DNA of 64,000 nt from Streptomyces sp. NBC_00878 (GTDB lineage Bacteria > Actinomycetota > Actinomycetes > Streptomycetales > Streptomycetaceae), in assembly GCF_026341515.1 (NCBI RefSeq), contig NZ_JAPEOK010000001.1, forward strand, positions 2,294,001 to 2,358,000, read 5' to 3'. Below are positions 9,302-18,827 of the stretch, piece by piece; positions within the stretch are counted from its first letter, which is position 1; each line of letters starts with the position of its first letter. The notes under the pieces were generated by a model that saw only the letters and a list, made by a program, of their open reading frames with translations, had not been told where the DNA came from and did no database searches. Both the position numbers and the translations under genes were made by a program.

Positions 9302-12190
9302 TCAGCGAGTGAAGGCTATGCGAGCCAGGTCCACCCGGGACTGAATCGTGAGCTTGCGATAGATCTGCCGCAGGTGAAAGCCCACGGTGTGCGGCGAGAC
9401 GAACAGCTCGCTGGCGACCTGTCTGTTGGTCAGTCCCCGGGCCACCAGCAGCGCCACCTTTTCCTCGGTACGCGTCAGGCTGTCCCAGCCCGTCTGCGGC
9501 TGATGGGGCACATGCTTCCAGTGCCGCCGTCGTACACCCAGGCGCCGCAGCCGCTTGCGTACGCGTGCCTCGTCCCAGATCGCGCCCAGATCGCGGTAGG
9601 CCGTCATCGCGGTGTTGAGCGCCCTGATGGCCTCCTCCCGGTCGTCGGTGTGCAGGAGTACGCCCAGGTCCTCGGTCGCGGAGGCTGCCGCCCATGGGTC
9701 GCCATAGTGCTCGGCCACGCCCTCCAAGGACTTGATGTCGCCGGTGAGCAGTGCCCGGCTGTGGGCAGCGGCGGCGGTGACGGCGGGGTACGCGTGAGCG
9801 ACCGAGCTGATCCTCGCGGCGGTGGAAGCGATCAGCGCGGCCGTCTCCTTGTCGTCCGCCGCCAACGCGGTACGCACGCACCACGCGGTGGCCGACGGGT
9901 CCTCCAGCAGCAGCTGAGGGAGCTTGTCCGGATCGTCGATGAAGGGGCGCAGCACCTCCAGTGCCTCCCGCTCCCTGCGTTGTGCGGCCCGCACCTGTGC
10001 GGTGACCAGGTAACACATCACCGACCACGGCTGCTCGTACTGAGCACGAGCGCTGTCCAGCTGGGCCAGCCCGTCGTCCGCCGTGGCCAGTTCACCGCGC
10101 CGAAGGGCGGCGGCCACCAGGACGCCGTACAGATGCGGCTCCCACAACGGCATCTGCACCTGTTGGGACGCCCGGATCCCGGCCTCGGCATCGGCCTCGG
10201 CCGTGGCCAGGTCGCCGCGGGCGAAGTGCACCCAGGCACTCAGCGCCAGCGGCAGTGCGGCGAGGACTCTGTTGTGCTCCGAGTCGATGGTGTGCTGGAT
10301 GGTCGCCACCGTCGCCATGGCCTCGTCGAGTCTGCGGACCCTGGTCAGCATCCAGGCCTTGGTCCACAGCGGCCCGGCCTGCCAGAAGCTGGTCAGCGGA
10401 AGGTGCAGGGCGATGGCCTGGTTCAACGTGTCGAACGCGTCCTCGATGCGTCCCTCGCGCCACCGTGCCATCGCGCAGAGGTTCAGCGCTGCCGCGCGCG
10501 TGTCGTTGTTGTGGGTGCCCTCTGTGGTGATGACGTGTTCCGCGACTTTCGCGGCGGCGCTGATCTCGCCGGTGTGGGACAGCACGTCCAGTTGCAGCAG
10601 AACCGGTGAGGGTTCCCCCTCCTGCAAGGCCGCGGTGCTGCCCCAGAGTGCGGACGCGTCCTGCACGATCTCGGACGCGGTCCGGGCGTCTCCACGCAGC
10701 AGGAGCGCGGTTGCCAGCCAGGTGTACAGGGGACGGATGAACCCGTCCTCCGCGGAGTTCCGGCTGCAGGCCAGCACGGATTCGGCGACGTCGATCGCCT
10801 GTTGCAGGTTGCCGTGACGGAGCAGTCCGATCGTCGCGGTGATGGCCAGCCGGATGTGCTCAGGCCGTCCGCGATCGGCGGCCTCCAGGCCGCGCAGGGC
10901 CAGCGCCGCGGCATCCCCCGGGGAGGCCGGAAGCAGTTTCTCGGCTGCCGCGCGGATCGTGCTGACAGCCCGTGAGTCTCCGGCTTGTCTGCAGTGCACG
11001 AGGTGCAGAGCCGCGGCGTCGGTCGAACCACCCTTGCGGGCCAGGATCATGTCCGCCGCCTGCTGGTGCAGCAACGACCGCATCAGCGGTGGCACCGTGC
11101 CCACGACAGCGCGCCAGATCGGCTCGTTGCGGAAGGCGAACTCCTCGGCCCCGTACGTCAGCAGTCCGGCGTCAAGGGCTTCCTTGAGTGGGGTCAGGAG
11201 TGCGGCCGGGCTCTTGTCGAGCATCTCCGCCAGGTCGCACGGGGCGAAGGACGCACCGAGTACGGCTGCCACCTGAAGGCTCTGCTGGGTGCCCGGTGCC
11301 AGCCGCGCCAGGCGCTCGTGAACCAGCCGGAGGAAGGGGCGGGGCAGGTGCGCGTCCGGTTCGGAGGCGACGGCTGAGGCGATCCCCGAGGTCAGCGGCC
11401 CGTTCGCCAGACCCGCCGTGTCGTCGGTGATGCGCAGGCAGTTCTCCTCGACCAGCCCGCGCACCAGGTCCACCACCGTTTGCGGCGTGCCGCCCAGCCA
11501 TTCCCCGAGGGCCCGTACGTCGTCGTCCGGTTTCGCGGTGAGCAGGTCGCCGATGAGCCCGGCGACCGCGTCGTCGTCGAGGGGCTCCAGCGCGGGCAGC
11601 CACACGGTGGTGCGGCTGCGGGCCAGCTCCTGCACCAGCATGTTGTTGGGGCAGTCCGCCTCCTGAGGCTGCAGCGCGAACACCCACAGCACGGGGAGGT
11701 CCCCCAACTTACGGACCAGGGCGCTGAGGGCGCGGAGCACCAGCAGGTCCACGCGGTGCGTGTCGTCCAGCACCACCAGAAGGGGGCCATGCCGTACGTG
11801 CCCGTGCAGGCGCGCCTCGATCTGTCCGGTCAGCCGGGTGAGCCTGTCCGCGTCCGGGGCACTGGCGCGGTTCTGCCGGTCGGCCGCGGAGGGCGCCGGT
11901 GTGATCGAGGTCGAGCCGTGAACCTGCCCCTGTCCGTCGACGAAGCGGTCCACTACCGCGAAACCCAGCCGTTTCGCGACGGTGGCGGTCTCCAACAGGA
12001 GCCGGGTCTTGCCGCTGCCGGCAGGTGACTGCAGCAGCATCAGAGTGCTTTGCCCGCTCTCATCGACGGCGCGTAACGCGGCTTCGATCCGCTCAAGGTG
12101 AATCTCGCGGCCGTATAATCGCGGGGTCACTGTCGGAGACGATCGAAAATCGGCTAACTTTTTCAGCCCGTCGGAAATCTTCCGTTTCAT
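9302..12190 (-). CDS. LAL-type LuxR-family transcriptional regulator
   Basis: A 962-aa large ATP-binding regulator of the LuxR family. The Walker A motif is at residues 55-62 (SPAGSGKT), a Walker B-like LLVVLDD lies near 138, a long helical TPR-like region follows, and a C-terminal LuxR helix-turn-helix (LTNRQVASELFVSPHTVGFH) sits just before the end. LAL proteins usually act as pathway-specific activators; RebR fills that place in rebeccamycin. The start at 12190 puts a TTA at codon 12 (12155-12157), a strong bldA checkpoint at the very start of translation. It converges on the antiporter and most likely controls the 1-9192 gene group. Confidence 0.92.
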   Translation of the reverse strand: MKRKISDGLKKLADFRSSPTVTPRLYGREIHLERIEAALRAVDESGQSTLMLLQSPAGSGKTRLLLETATVAKRLGFAVVDRFVDGQGQVHGSTSITPAPSAADRQNRASAPDADRLTRLTGQIEARLHGHVRHGPLLVVLDDTHRVDLLVLRALSALVRKLGDLPVLWVFALQPQEADCPNNMLVQELARSRTTVWLPALEPLDDDAVAGLIGDLLTAKPDDDVRALGEWLGGTPQTVVDLVRGLVEENCLRITDDTAGLANGPLTSGIASAVASEPDAHLPRPFLRLVHERLARLAPGTQQSLQVAAVLGASFAPCDLAEMLDKSPAALLTPLKEALDAGLLTYGAEEFAFRNEPIWRAVVGTVPPLMRSLLHQQAADMILARKGGSTDAAALHLVHCRQAGDSRAVSTIRAAAEKLLPASPGDAAALALRGLEAADRGRPEHIRLAITATIGLLRHGNLQQAIDVAESVLACSRNSAEDGFIRPLYTWLATALLLRGDARTASEIVQDASALWGSTAALQEGEPSPVLLQLDVLSHTGEISAAAKVAEHVITTEGTHNNDTRAAALNLCAMARWREGRIEDAFDTLNQAIALHLPLTSFWQAGPLWTKAWMLTRVRRLDEAMATVATIQHTIDSEHNRVLAALPLALSAWVHFARGDLATAEADAEAGIRASQQVQMPLWEPHLYGVLVAAALRRGELATADDGLAQLDSARAQYEQPWSVMCYLVTAQVRAAQRREREALEVLRPFIDDPDKLPQLLLEDPSATAWCVRTALAADDKETAALIASTAARISSVAHAYPAVTAAAAHSRALLTGDIKSLEGVAEHYGDPWAAASATEDLGVLLHTDDREEAIRALNTAMTAYRDLGAIWDEARVRKRLRRLGVRRRHWKHVPHQPQTGWDSLTRTEEKVALLVARGLTNRQVASELFVSPHTVGFHLRQIYRKLTIQSRVDLARIAFTR

Positions 12191-12924
12191 AGTCTATCCC
12201 TAACGCTGGCATGGGGAGAAGAGACAGGTGCCGTCATTGGGGCAGTTATGGATGTGGTGTCTACGAAGCACAACGGCCACCAACGCGGGGCAGCTCGCCG
12301 ATGACGCCGATTCCTTTGGGCGCCATGAAATCGTCAGGGACTAACGCCTGTACCGCAGATGGCTGATGCGGGGGAGGTATCAGCTCGGGTGTACTGAGCG
12401 GGAGGACATCGGGGAGGGATTGATTTTCCTGAACCTTTAACAGCGGCAATGGGCCGAGAGGATTCTTCGGCGAGTTCCATTATGCAATTCCTTGGCGGCG
12501 GCTTGGCAGTCCACAAACTGGTCACCGGTTGGCCAGACTGTGCCCATCCTTTCCCGTGACGCCACGTCACACACACCGGACGAGGCCGTGGCGATCGCCG
12601 TAGAGCCACTCAGCGATCCGTCCCATGGCCTATACCCCAATGATGCGGACCCATACGAGTCAGTACAGGTTGGGTGGATGCGCCCCGAGTTCGCCGAAGA
12701 CTCCGGTTTGTGGATGTGACCTGGGGTTTCCGGGTCGTCCAGTAGTCGCCGGCATCGTATTCGGCGAGTGGGACGTGGCCTATCTCACCGTTCAGACAGC
12801 GGAAGTTGCACCCATCGATCTTTCCGGCGGTGACCAACTCGACCTCGGCCAGGGCCTTTCAGGCCGCCGGGGCTTGAAAAGTTCGGTCTCCGGATCCTCG
12901 TGCACCGCGTGCCACGCGGTCACC
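12191..12924. other. Gene-poor region with insertion-sequence remnant
   Basis: About 730 bp separate the LAL promoter from the end of the kinase gene. Its right third holds the IS3-type transposase fragment listed separately. The left two thirds (12191-12700) has lower GC than its surroundings and several short open frames on both strands, none with a recognisable family, good start or coding bias. I see nothing else that can be supported. Confidence 0.55.
12709..12858 (-). pseudogene. IS3-family transposase C-terminal fragment (degenerate)
   Basis: Reading leftward from 12858, the frame gives KALAEVELVTAGKIDG, then NGEIGHVPLAEYDAG, then TTRKPQVTST. From memory, intact actinomycete IS3-group integrases end with a block like ALAEVELATAEWIDWYNHRRL, then GEIGHVPPxEYE, then TTKPQVT. 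Several conserved positions are changed (GKIDGCNFRC where EWIDWYNHRR is expected), and a stop lies directly upstream at 12859-12861. No start, catalytic DDE region or inverted repeats are visible. This is the decayed tail of an old insertion. Confidence 0.7.
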
Positions 12925-15042
12925 TCAGAACGTGGTGAGGGCGATGACCTTGTTGTCATGCAGGAGGAAGATGCGGTTTCCGTCCGCGGTCAGGCGGTAA
13001 TCGTCGGTTCTGGGGAATTCGTACCGCCATTTCCGACTCCCGTCGGACGCCTGCGCGGCGTCGATCTCCATGGGGTCGGTTTGCTTGATGGGCCTGTCGA
13101 ACGTCCAGACCGCGTTCCCCTGTGGCAGAACCCGGCCCGCGTAGACGGCCGTCGTCGCGGAGGGATAGCCGGACCACGCCTGGCTGCCGTCGCGCCTGTC
13201 GAGGCGCACGGGGTAGAGGCCCTCCGTGGCGTAGAGCGCGCCCCCGGAGACCGTCGCCGGCCCCCACCACTCGCGATCGGTGCCTCCGTCGGGTCTCGCG
13301 CTCCAGATCCTCTCCCCGTCGCTGAGCCGCAGCGCGTCCAGGGTCCTGCCGTTGAGGTACACGGTGTCGCCTTGGACGGCCGGGCGGCGTGGATTCACCT
13401 CGTCGACGCGCTCGACCCGGCTCCAGGCCGTACGGCCGCTGCTCGTGTCCACCGCCAGGCAGTTGCCGTCGGATGTCGCCACGACCAGCCTGCCCCGGCC
13501 GGTGGCGCCGCGGGGGACCAGCTTCTCGCGGAAGTCGGCCGGGACCGTCACCGTCCACCGGACCTTCGCGTCCGAGCGGCCGACGCTGCGCAGCCGGTCG
13601 TCCTTCGTGACGAAGTACACCGCCTCCGTGTCGGCGGCGAGAAACAACGCCGCCTCGGCCCCCGGGCAGGTCCACTTGGGTTCACCGGTGGACGGGACGT
13701 ACGTACGCAACGCGCCCTGGCTGTCCGTGCCCACGACCAGCCGGTCCGAGAGCGACAGATAGCCGCTCTTCGCCACGATGCGGGGCGCGTTCCAGCGTCG
13801 GGTGCCGTCCTTGACGTCAAAGGCCCCGAGGCCGCCGCTCGCGGCGCCGAACACGAGGACGTCGCGCACCGGCAGCAGATACGGCGAGTAGATGTCCGCC
13901 GCGTTCTCCAGTGTCCAGAGGGTGGTCGGCCGGCCCACGGAGCCGGACACCCGGTCGACTCCGCCGTCCAGTTTCGCCATGGGGGTGCGCACCGCCGACG
14001 GAACGGCGAACGGGTCGTTCGTCGCGTCGGCGCGCGTGCCGAGCCACCACGCCGTCGTGCCGCCCCCGGCGGCGACCACCACACCCGCGGTGGAGAGCCC
14101 GGTGAGCAGCCGCCGCCGCGTCAACGGCCGTCTCCCGCCCGTCAGTTGCGCGGTGACCTCGGTGGTGAGCCGGTGGGCGCCGGTCTCCCGCTCCCTGATC
14201 GCGTCGGCGAGCCGCCCCCGGCTCCAGACCCGGACGGCACGCCTGGACACGGCCGCGGCCCGCGCGATCTGGGCGGGTACGGGACGCGCCGCCGGATCCT
14301 TCGCCAGACAGGGCTCGATGAGATCCCTCAACTGCGGCTCGACGCCGTCCAGTTGTGGCTCCCCGTGGACGACCTCGTACTGCACCACGGCCACATGGGA
14401 ACCCTCGAACGTACGCTTTCCGGTGGCCGCGTACGCGAGCACCGCGCCCAGCGAGAACACGTCCGCGGCCGGGGTGACGCGCCGTCCGAGCGCCTGCTCC
14501 GGTGCGCCGTAGCCCGGAGTGAAGAGCGCCTGGCCGGTGGTGGTGAGGGTCAGCCCGTGTTCGGGACGGGCGATGCCGAAGTCGATGACGCGTGGCCCGT
14601 CCGAGGTGAGCACGATGTTCGGCGGCTTGAGATCACGGTGGACGAAGCCCGCCGCGTGGATGTCGGCGAGGGTGTGGGCGAGGGACGCGGCCAGGGCGCG
14701 CAGCGCGGGCTCGGTGAGCGGGCCGTACGCCTCGACCGCCTCGTCCAGGGTGAGACCGGCCAGGAACTCGCTGGCGATCCACGGGCGGGTGCCCTCGGTC
14801 CGCGCCTCCAGTACGGCCGCGACTCCCCCGCTGCGCACGGCCTGTGCGGCCCGCGCCTCGCGCACGAAGCGCCTGCCGAGATCGATGTCGTGGGCGAGTT
14901 CGGGCCGCAGCACCTTGACCGCCGCCAGGGTGCCGTCGCCGCCCTGGCCGATGTAGACCTTGCCCATCCCGCCTTCGCCGAGGACGCCGAGGAGCCGGTA
15001 GGGGCCGAGGCGGACCGGGTCCCCGGTGCCGAGAGGGTTCAT
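12925..15042 (-). CDS. Transmembrane Ser/Thr protein kinase with PQQ-type beta-propeller sensor domain
   Basis: A 705-aa Hanks-type kinase. The glycine loop LGEGGMGKVY is at residues 21-30, the catalytic loop HRDLKPPN near 134, the DFG near 153, and an APEQ follows. A single transmembrane segment at about 310-333 (STAGVVVAAGGGTTAWWLG) leads into about 370 residues of PQQ/WD-like repeats, rich in W, G and D blades, predicted outside the membrane. It should autophosphorylate and phosphorylate Ser/Thr targets in response to an external signal. The ATG at 15042 is used because kinase homology starts at once. It lies 32 bp after the second kinase gene, in the same orientation, as a probable operon. 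Confidence 0.9.
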   Translation of the reverse strand: MNPLGTGDPVRLGPYRLLGVLGEGGMGKVYIGQGGDGTLAAVKVLRPELAHDIDLGRRFVREARAAQAVRSGGVAAVLEARTEGTRPWIASEFLAGLTLDEAVEAYGPLTEPALRALAASLAHTLADIHAAGFVHRDLKPPNIVLTSDGPRVIDFGIARPEHGLTLTTTGQALFTPGYGAPEQALGRRVTPAADVFSLGAVLAYAATGKRTFEGSHVAVVQYEVVHGEPQLDGVEPQLRDLIEPCLAKDPAARPVPAQIARAAAVSRRAVRVWSRGRLADAIRERETGAHRLTTEVTAQLTGGRRPLTRRRLLTGLSTAGVVVAAGGGTTAWWLGTRADATNDPFAVPSAVRTPMAKLDGGVDRVSGSVGRPTTLWTLENAADIYSPYLLPVRDVLVFGAASGGLGAFDVKDGTRRWNAPRIVAKSGYLSLSDRLVVGTDSQGALRTYVPSTGEPKWTCPGAEAALFLAADTEAVYFVTKDDRLRSVGRSDAKVRWTVTVPADFREKLVPRGATGRGRLVVATSDGNCLAVDTSSGRTAWSRVERVDEVNPRRPAVQGDTVYLNGRTLDALRLSDGERIWSARPDGGTDREWWGPATVSGGALYATEGLYPVRLDRRDGSQAWSGYPSATTAVYAGRVLPQGNAVWTFDRPIKQTDPMEIDAAQASDGSRKWRYEFPRTDDYRLTADGNRIFLLHDNKVIALTTF

Positions 15043-15074
15043 CGGAGGTGTCCTTATCCGGGAGGGCGAGGCGG

Positions 15075-17240
15075 TCACCTGAGCGGGTAGGCGGCCAGCT
15101 GGTCCTTGTCCACAGCGAGGATCAGCCGCGCCTGCGCGAACTCGTAGAACTGCGTACCTGTCGTTCTGTACGTGAGTACGGGCGCGTGGTCCGCCAGACT
15201 CACCGCCCGCAGTTGCAGCCCGTTCTTGTAGTACGCGTGGCGGGTGCCGAGGACCGGTCGCCAGATGGTGTAGGCCTCGTCCGCCTCGTTTGTCGTCTCG
15301 GTCCACAGGACCTTGCCCCGTTCCGCGTCGACGGCCGTGAGCCCGATGCCCGACCCGACGGTGTACAGCACACCCTTGCTCAGCGTCGGCGGGCCGTAGA
15401 TCTGCCCGAGCTCGGTGGCCCACGCCTGTGTTCCGTCACTCAGTCTCCGTGCCTGGAGCTGGGAACCACCGAGGTAGAGGTACTTGTCGTCCATGGCCAA
15501 CTCGCTCCGGAGCGCCTCGGGGACGTTGACGTTGTACGGCATGTCCCACAGGGCCTCTCCGCTGCGGGTGTCACGTACGACGACGTCCGTCTGCTGCTCG
15601 GCGAGCACCTGGAAGGTCACCAGGTGGTCGCCGACGGCCTTCGCGGCGGGGAAGTTGAGCCGTCGGCTGTCGCTTGCCCGCCGCGGCAGCGGCTGCGTCC
15701 AGCGCGTCTTTCCGGTCCTGAGGTCGGCGGCGCGCAGGGTCCAGGTCTGTGAGGGCAGAAAGCCGTCGTCCCGCGCGACCTCTCCGTAGCCCGCCGCCAC
15801 GTACGCGACACCGTCGGAGATGCGCAGGAGCTGGTTCGCCTTGATGGGGAACGTGGCGTCCGCGAGGCTGGTCGAGGTCGGCCCCGCGCGGTCCTGGCCC
15901 TCGTTCCAGACATCGATCGACATCGACTCCCCCTTCGCGGCGAAGTCATGGTCGAGCAGGTACAACCGCCCGTCCCGCACCGCCGCCTGCCACCAGTTGA
16001 CCGAGGTGCGCACCTCCCGCTGCACCCGCCCGGTGGTCGGATCGAGGCGTTTGGCGGTCGTGTTCAACGGTAGCCAGATCGATCCGTCGGCCTGGTGGGG
16101 CTCGACCAGACCCCAGCCCAGCACGTCGAGGTCGTCGCCGTCGTGCTGCCACAGCGGATCGAGGTTGCGTGTCTGCTGGGTGACCTCGCTGACCGTGGCG
16201 GTGGCACGCCCTCGCTGCCACCACATGCCACCCGCGGCCGCGGTCACCGCGAGGGCCCCGACCGCGGTCAGGAGCCCGCGCCGCGAGGGGCCCGGCCCGG
16301 GCAGTGCGGTGACCGCGGAGGCGCTCGCCTCGACCGCCGGTGCGGCCAGCCGTTCGGGCACGATCCGCCACACGTCGGCGGCTCGCCGCCCGATCTGCGC
16401 GAGCAGGGCGTCGGGCAGGTGCTCGGCGAACTCGCCCGTCCCGTCGTGCAGTTGGGCCGTCAGTTCCGCGAGGCCCGGCCGCTTCTCCGGCTCCTTGGCC
16501 AGGCACCGGGCGAGCACGGGCACGAGCGGGGCCGGTACGCCGCGGAGGTCCGCGTCCGCGTACCGCACCCGGTACAGCAGATCCGCCGGCTGCCCGTGCC
16601 CGAACGGCGGGCGTGCGGTGGCCGCGTACACGAGCACCCCGGCGAGCGCGAAGACGTCACCGGCCGCGTCGTGCGCCTTCCCGGTCGCCTGCTCCGGGGA
16701 CATGAACGCCGGTGTGCCGACCGAGGCACCGGTACGGGTGAGCCGGTCGTCGCCGATGGCCCGCGCGATCCCGAAGTCGATGACCTTCGGGCCGTAGGCG
16801 GTGACGAGGATGTTGGACGGCTTGAGGTCGCGGTGCACGACGTCCGACCGGTGCAGCTGGTCGAGCGCCGAACACAGGGCGGCGCCCAGCGCCCGCACCG
16901 ACCTCTCGGGCAGCGGTCCCCCGCTCCGCACGGCCTCGTCGAGGGCCGGCCCGAGCACGAACTCGGTTGCCATCCACGGCGTTTCACCGAGCGGATCGGC
17001 CTCCATGACCCGGGCTCCGAACCGGTCTCCGATGACCCGGGCCGCGTCCACTTCGAGCCGGAACCGGGTACGGGCCGCCGGATCGGTGGCGATCCCGGCG
17101 TGCATGGTCTTGAGCGCGACCGTCCGGCCACCGGCGGTACGCGCCATGTACACGGTGCCCATGCCGCCGCTCCCGAGCCGGGCGACGAGCCGGTACGGGC
17201 CGAGGGTTGTCGGGTCGTCATGGGTGAGAGGAGTCGGCAT
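15075..17240 (-). CDS. Transmembrane Ser/Thr protein kinase with PQQ-type beta-propeller sensor domain
   Basis: A 721-aa paralogue of the kinase downstream. The glycine loop LGSGGMGTVY is at residues 22-31, the catalytic loop HRDLKPSN near 134, and DFGIARAIG follows. The transmembrane segment is at about 320-340 (LLTAVGALAVTAAAGGMWW), with a C-terminal repeat propeller of about 380 residues. The start at 17240 (MPTPLTHDD) is chosen because conserved sequence begins there; the frame extends upstream, but with arginine/proline-rich non-coding character. The two ectodomains differ in sequence, so duplication was probably followed by divergence of ligand specificity. It lies 61 bp after the pseudokinase. 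Confidence 0.9.
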   Translation of the reverse strand: MPTPLTHDDPTTLGPYRLVARLGSGGMGTVYMARTAGGRTVALKTMHAGIATDPAARTRFRLEVDAARVIGDRFGARVMEADPLGETPWMATEFVLGPALDEAVRSGGPLPERSVRALGAALCSALDQLHRSDVVHRDLKPSNILVTAYGPKVIDFGIARAIGDDRLTRTGASVGTPAFMSPEQATGKAHDAAGDVFALAGVLVYAATARPPFGHGQPADLLYRVRYADADLRGVPAPLVPVLARCLAKEPEKRPGLAELTAQLHDGTGEFAEHLPDALLAQIGRRAADVWRIVPERLAAPAVEASASAVTALPGPGPSRRGLLTAVGALAVTAAAGGMWWQRGRATATVSEVTQQTRNLDPLWQHDGDDLDVLGWGLVEPHQADGSIWLPLNTTAKRLDPTTGRVQREVRTSVNWWQAAVRDGRLYLLDHDFAAKGESMSIDVWNEGQDRAGPTSTSLADATFPIKANQLLRISDGVAYVAAGYGEVARDDGFLPSQTWTLRAADLRTGKTRWTQPLPRRASDSRRLNFPAAKAVGDHLVTFQVLAEQQTDVVVRDTRSGEALWDMPYNVNVPEALRSELAMDDKYLYLGGSQLQARRLSDGTQAWATELGQIYGPPTLSKGVLYTVGSGIGLTAVDAERGKVLWTETTNEADEAYTIWRPVLGTRHAYYKNGLQLRAVSLADHAPVLTYRTTGTQFYEFAQARLILAVDKDQLAAYPLR

Positions 17241-17301
17241 CGGGCTCTTGTCGTCCGGGGCTGTGGAGGACCGCGGCCGGATACGGCGTTCCCGGCCGTG
17301 C

Positions 17302-18204
17302 CTACGCTGGCAACTGCACCTCGGCCGCCAGCACGGAGGCCGACTGATGAGCGACGGCGGCGACGATCCGGGCGGGCAACCAGCCGACGCCGAGCAACGA
17401 GTCGGCCCGCGAGCCGACCCCCGCCCCCGCGGGAACGGCCGTGGGGACATCGGGCGCCAACAACGCGATGATGTCAGAGAGTTGCGGGCGATGGGCCGGT
17501 TCGCGGGCCAAACACCATGTCACGAGCGAGCGCAGCAGGGCCGGTATCTCCTCCCGCTCCGGCGTCGTGGAGCCCGTGGCGGCGTACGCGAGCGTCGCAC
17601 CCAGCGCGTACACGTCGCCCAGCGGAGACGGCTGTCCACCGGCGGCCTGCTCGGGCGCGAGGCTCCCGGCGTCGAGCCCCGGCACGTCCTGACGTGGGGC
17701 GCCGTCCGGCGCGGCGGCCCGGACCGCCCCGAAACAGCCGAGCCGGGGGCCGTCGGCGGCGAGCAGCACGGCGGCCGGGCAGAGCCCCGCGTGCGTCAGC
17801 TCCTGCCCGTGCAGCACGGCGAGTGTCTCGGCCAGCGCCACGGCGAGCGCTCGTACCGTCCGCTCGGGCAGGGGACCGCCGTTCACGGCGAGGGCGACGG
17901 GGAGCGGCAGCGCGGGCACATAGGGCCCGGCATGCCACGCCTCGCCGCCAGGGGCGGCGACTTCGGTTGCCGGAAGCACCCAGGGACCGAGGAGAAAGCG
18001 CGAGGCGTCGGCCTCGCGCATGAAACGCCGCGGGTCGGCCTTCGGCAGGGGTGTGCTCAGCAGTACGGTGCGGTCGCCGTCGGCGCTGCGGGCGATGAAG
18101 CGGCGCTCCGGGACGGGTGTGGGCCCGGAGGCTGTGGACCCGGAGGCGTCGGCGTCGAGGCGGGTGACGACCGTGTAGGGGCCGATCCGCCGTGTCGTGG
18201 TCAT
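17302..18204 (-). CDS. Pseudokinase (Hanks-fold, catalytic residues lost)
   Basis: A 300-aa protein that aligns with the kinase domains downstream: it starts RRIGPYTVVTRL, has a LAPEQAAGGQPSPLGDVYALGA activation-segment region, and a PAHRPQLSDII helix. The catalytic HRDLKPxN is replaced by HAGLCPAAV (near residue 140), DFG by CFG (near 153), and there is no GxGxxG loop. It should therefore not phosphorylate. It lacks a transmembrane segment and a propeller. As first gene of the run it may regulate or scaffold the two active kinases (inference). It could also simply be decaying, but the frame is intact and GC bias is normal. Confidence 0.82.
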   Translation of the reverse strand: MTTTRRIGPYTVVTRLDADASGSTASGPTPVPERRFIARSADGDRTVLLSTPLPKADPRRFMREADASRFLLGPWVLPATEVAAPGGEAWHAGPYVPALPLPVALAVNGGPLPERTVRALAVALAETLAVLHGQELTHAGLCPAAVLLAADGPRLGCFGAVRAAAPDGAPRQDVPGLDAGSLAPEQAAGGQPSPLGDVYALGATLAYAATGSTTPEREEIPALLRSLVTWCLAREPAHRPQLSDIIALLAPDVPTAVPAGAGVGSRADSLLGVGWLPARIVAAVAHQSASVLAAEVQLPA

Positions 18205-18410
18205 ACGTCGGCCGCCTTCGCCTTCCGGGTGAGTACCGCCCGACTTCCAAGTAAGTGCCGCCCGACGTGTACACGACGTGACCGGTGCCGGTCAACGCCG
18301 TACGGATGCCGTTGGCTTCCGACCGGCTCTCGCGGCACGGCCACACGTCACCGGAAGCGCTGTCCGATTCGTTCAAGACCCCCGTCCGCCGCCCTCCCTA
18401 CGGTTGCCCC

Positions 18411-18812
18411 ATGACTCCACGATTCGACCTCATCGGCCTCGTCGTCTCCGACATGGCCGCCTCCCTGACCTTCTACCGCCGCCTGGGGCTCGAGTTTCCC
18501 GAGGGCTCCGAGAAGCAGCCGCACGTCGAGGCGGCCCTGCCCGGCGGCCTGCGCTTCGCCCTCGACACGGAGGACACGATCCGCTCCTTCCACCCCGACT
18601 GGCAGCCGCCGACGGGCGCGGGGAGGGTCGGACTGGCCTTCGTGTGCGACAGCCCCGCGGATGTCGACGCCACGTACGAGGACCTGGTGGCCGCCGGCTA
18701 CGACTCCGAACTCAAGCCCTGGAACGCCGACTGGGGCATGCGCTACGCGGTGGTGAGGGACCCGGACGGCAACGGCGTGGACCTGTTCGCACCGCTGGGC
18801 GGCACGACGTAG
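18411..18812 (+). CDS. VOC-superfamily (glyoxalase/bleomycin-resistance-like) protein
   Basis: A 133-aa protein with the vicinal-oxygen-chelate pattern: FDLIGLVVSDMAASLTFYRR at the N-terminus, and YAVVRDPDGNGVDLFAPL at the C-terminus supplying the usual terminal metal-ligand region. The family covers glyoxalases, dioxygenases and antibiotic-sequestering proteins. Nothing here decides which. The ATG at 18411 is chosen over upstream in-frame starts because the fold begins directly after it. It stands alone and converges on the AraC-family gene with a 15-bp gap. Confidence 0.85.
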   Translation: MTPRFDLIGLVVSDMAASLTFYRRLGLEFPEGSEKQPHVEAALPGGLRFALDTEDTIRSFHPDWQPPTGAGRVGLAFVCDSPADVDATYEDLVAAGYDSELKPWNADWGMRYAVVRDPDGNGVDLFAPLGGTT

Positions 18813-18827
18813 GAAACGGGTGGGCCC

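Noticed and set aside
12261..12700. Several 60-90 codon frames in the gap after the LAL gene
   Set aside because: No recognisable family, poor codon bias and competing frames on both strands. Only the IS3-like fragment at 12709-12858 could be supported.
15043..15423. N-terminal extension of the first kinase, and likewise 17241-17450 for the second
   Set aside because: The frames stay open but the translated extensions have no kinase homology and overlap the neighbouring gene or its promoter. The conserved N-termini start at 15042 and 17240.
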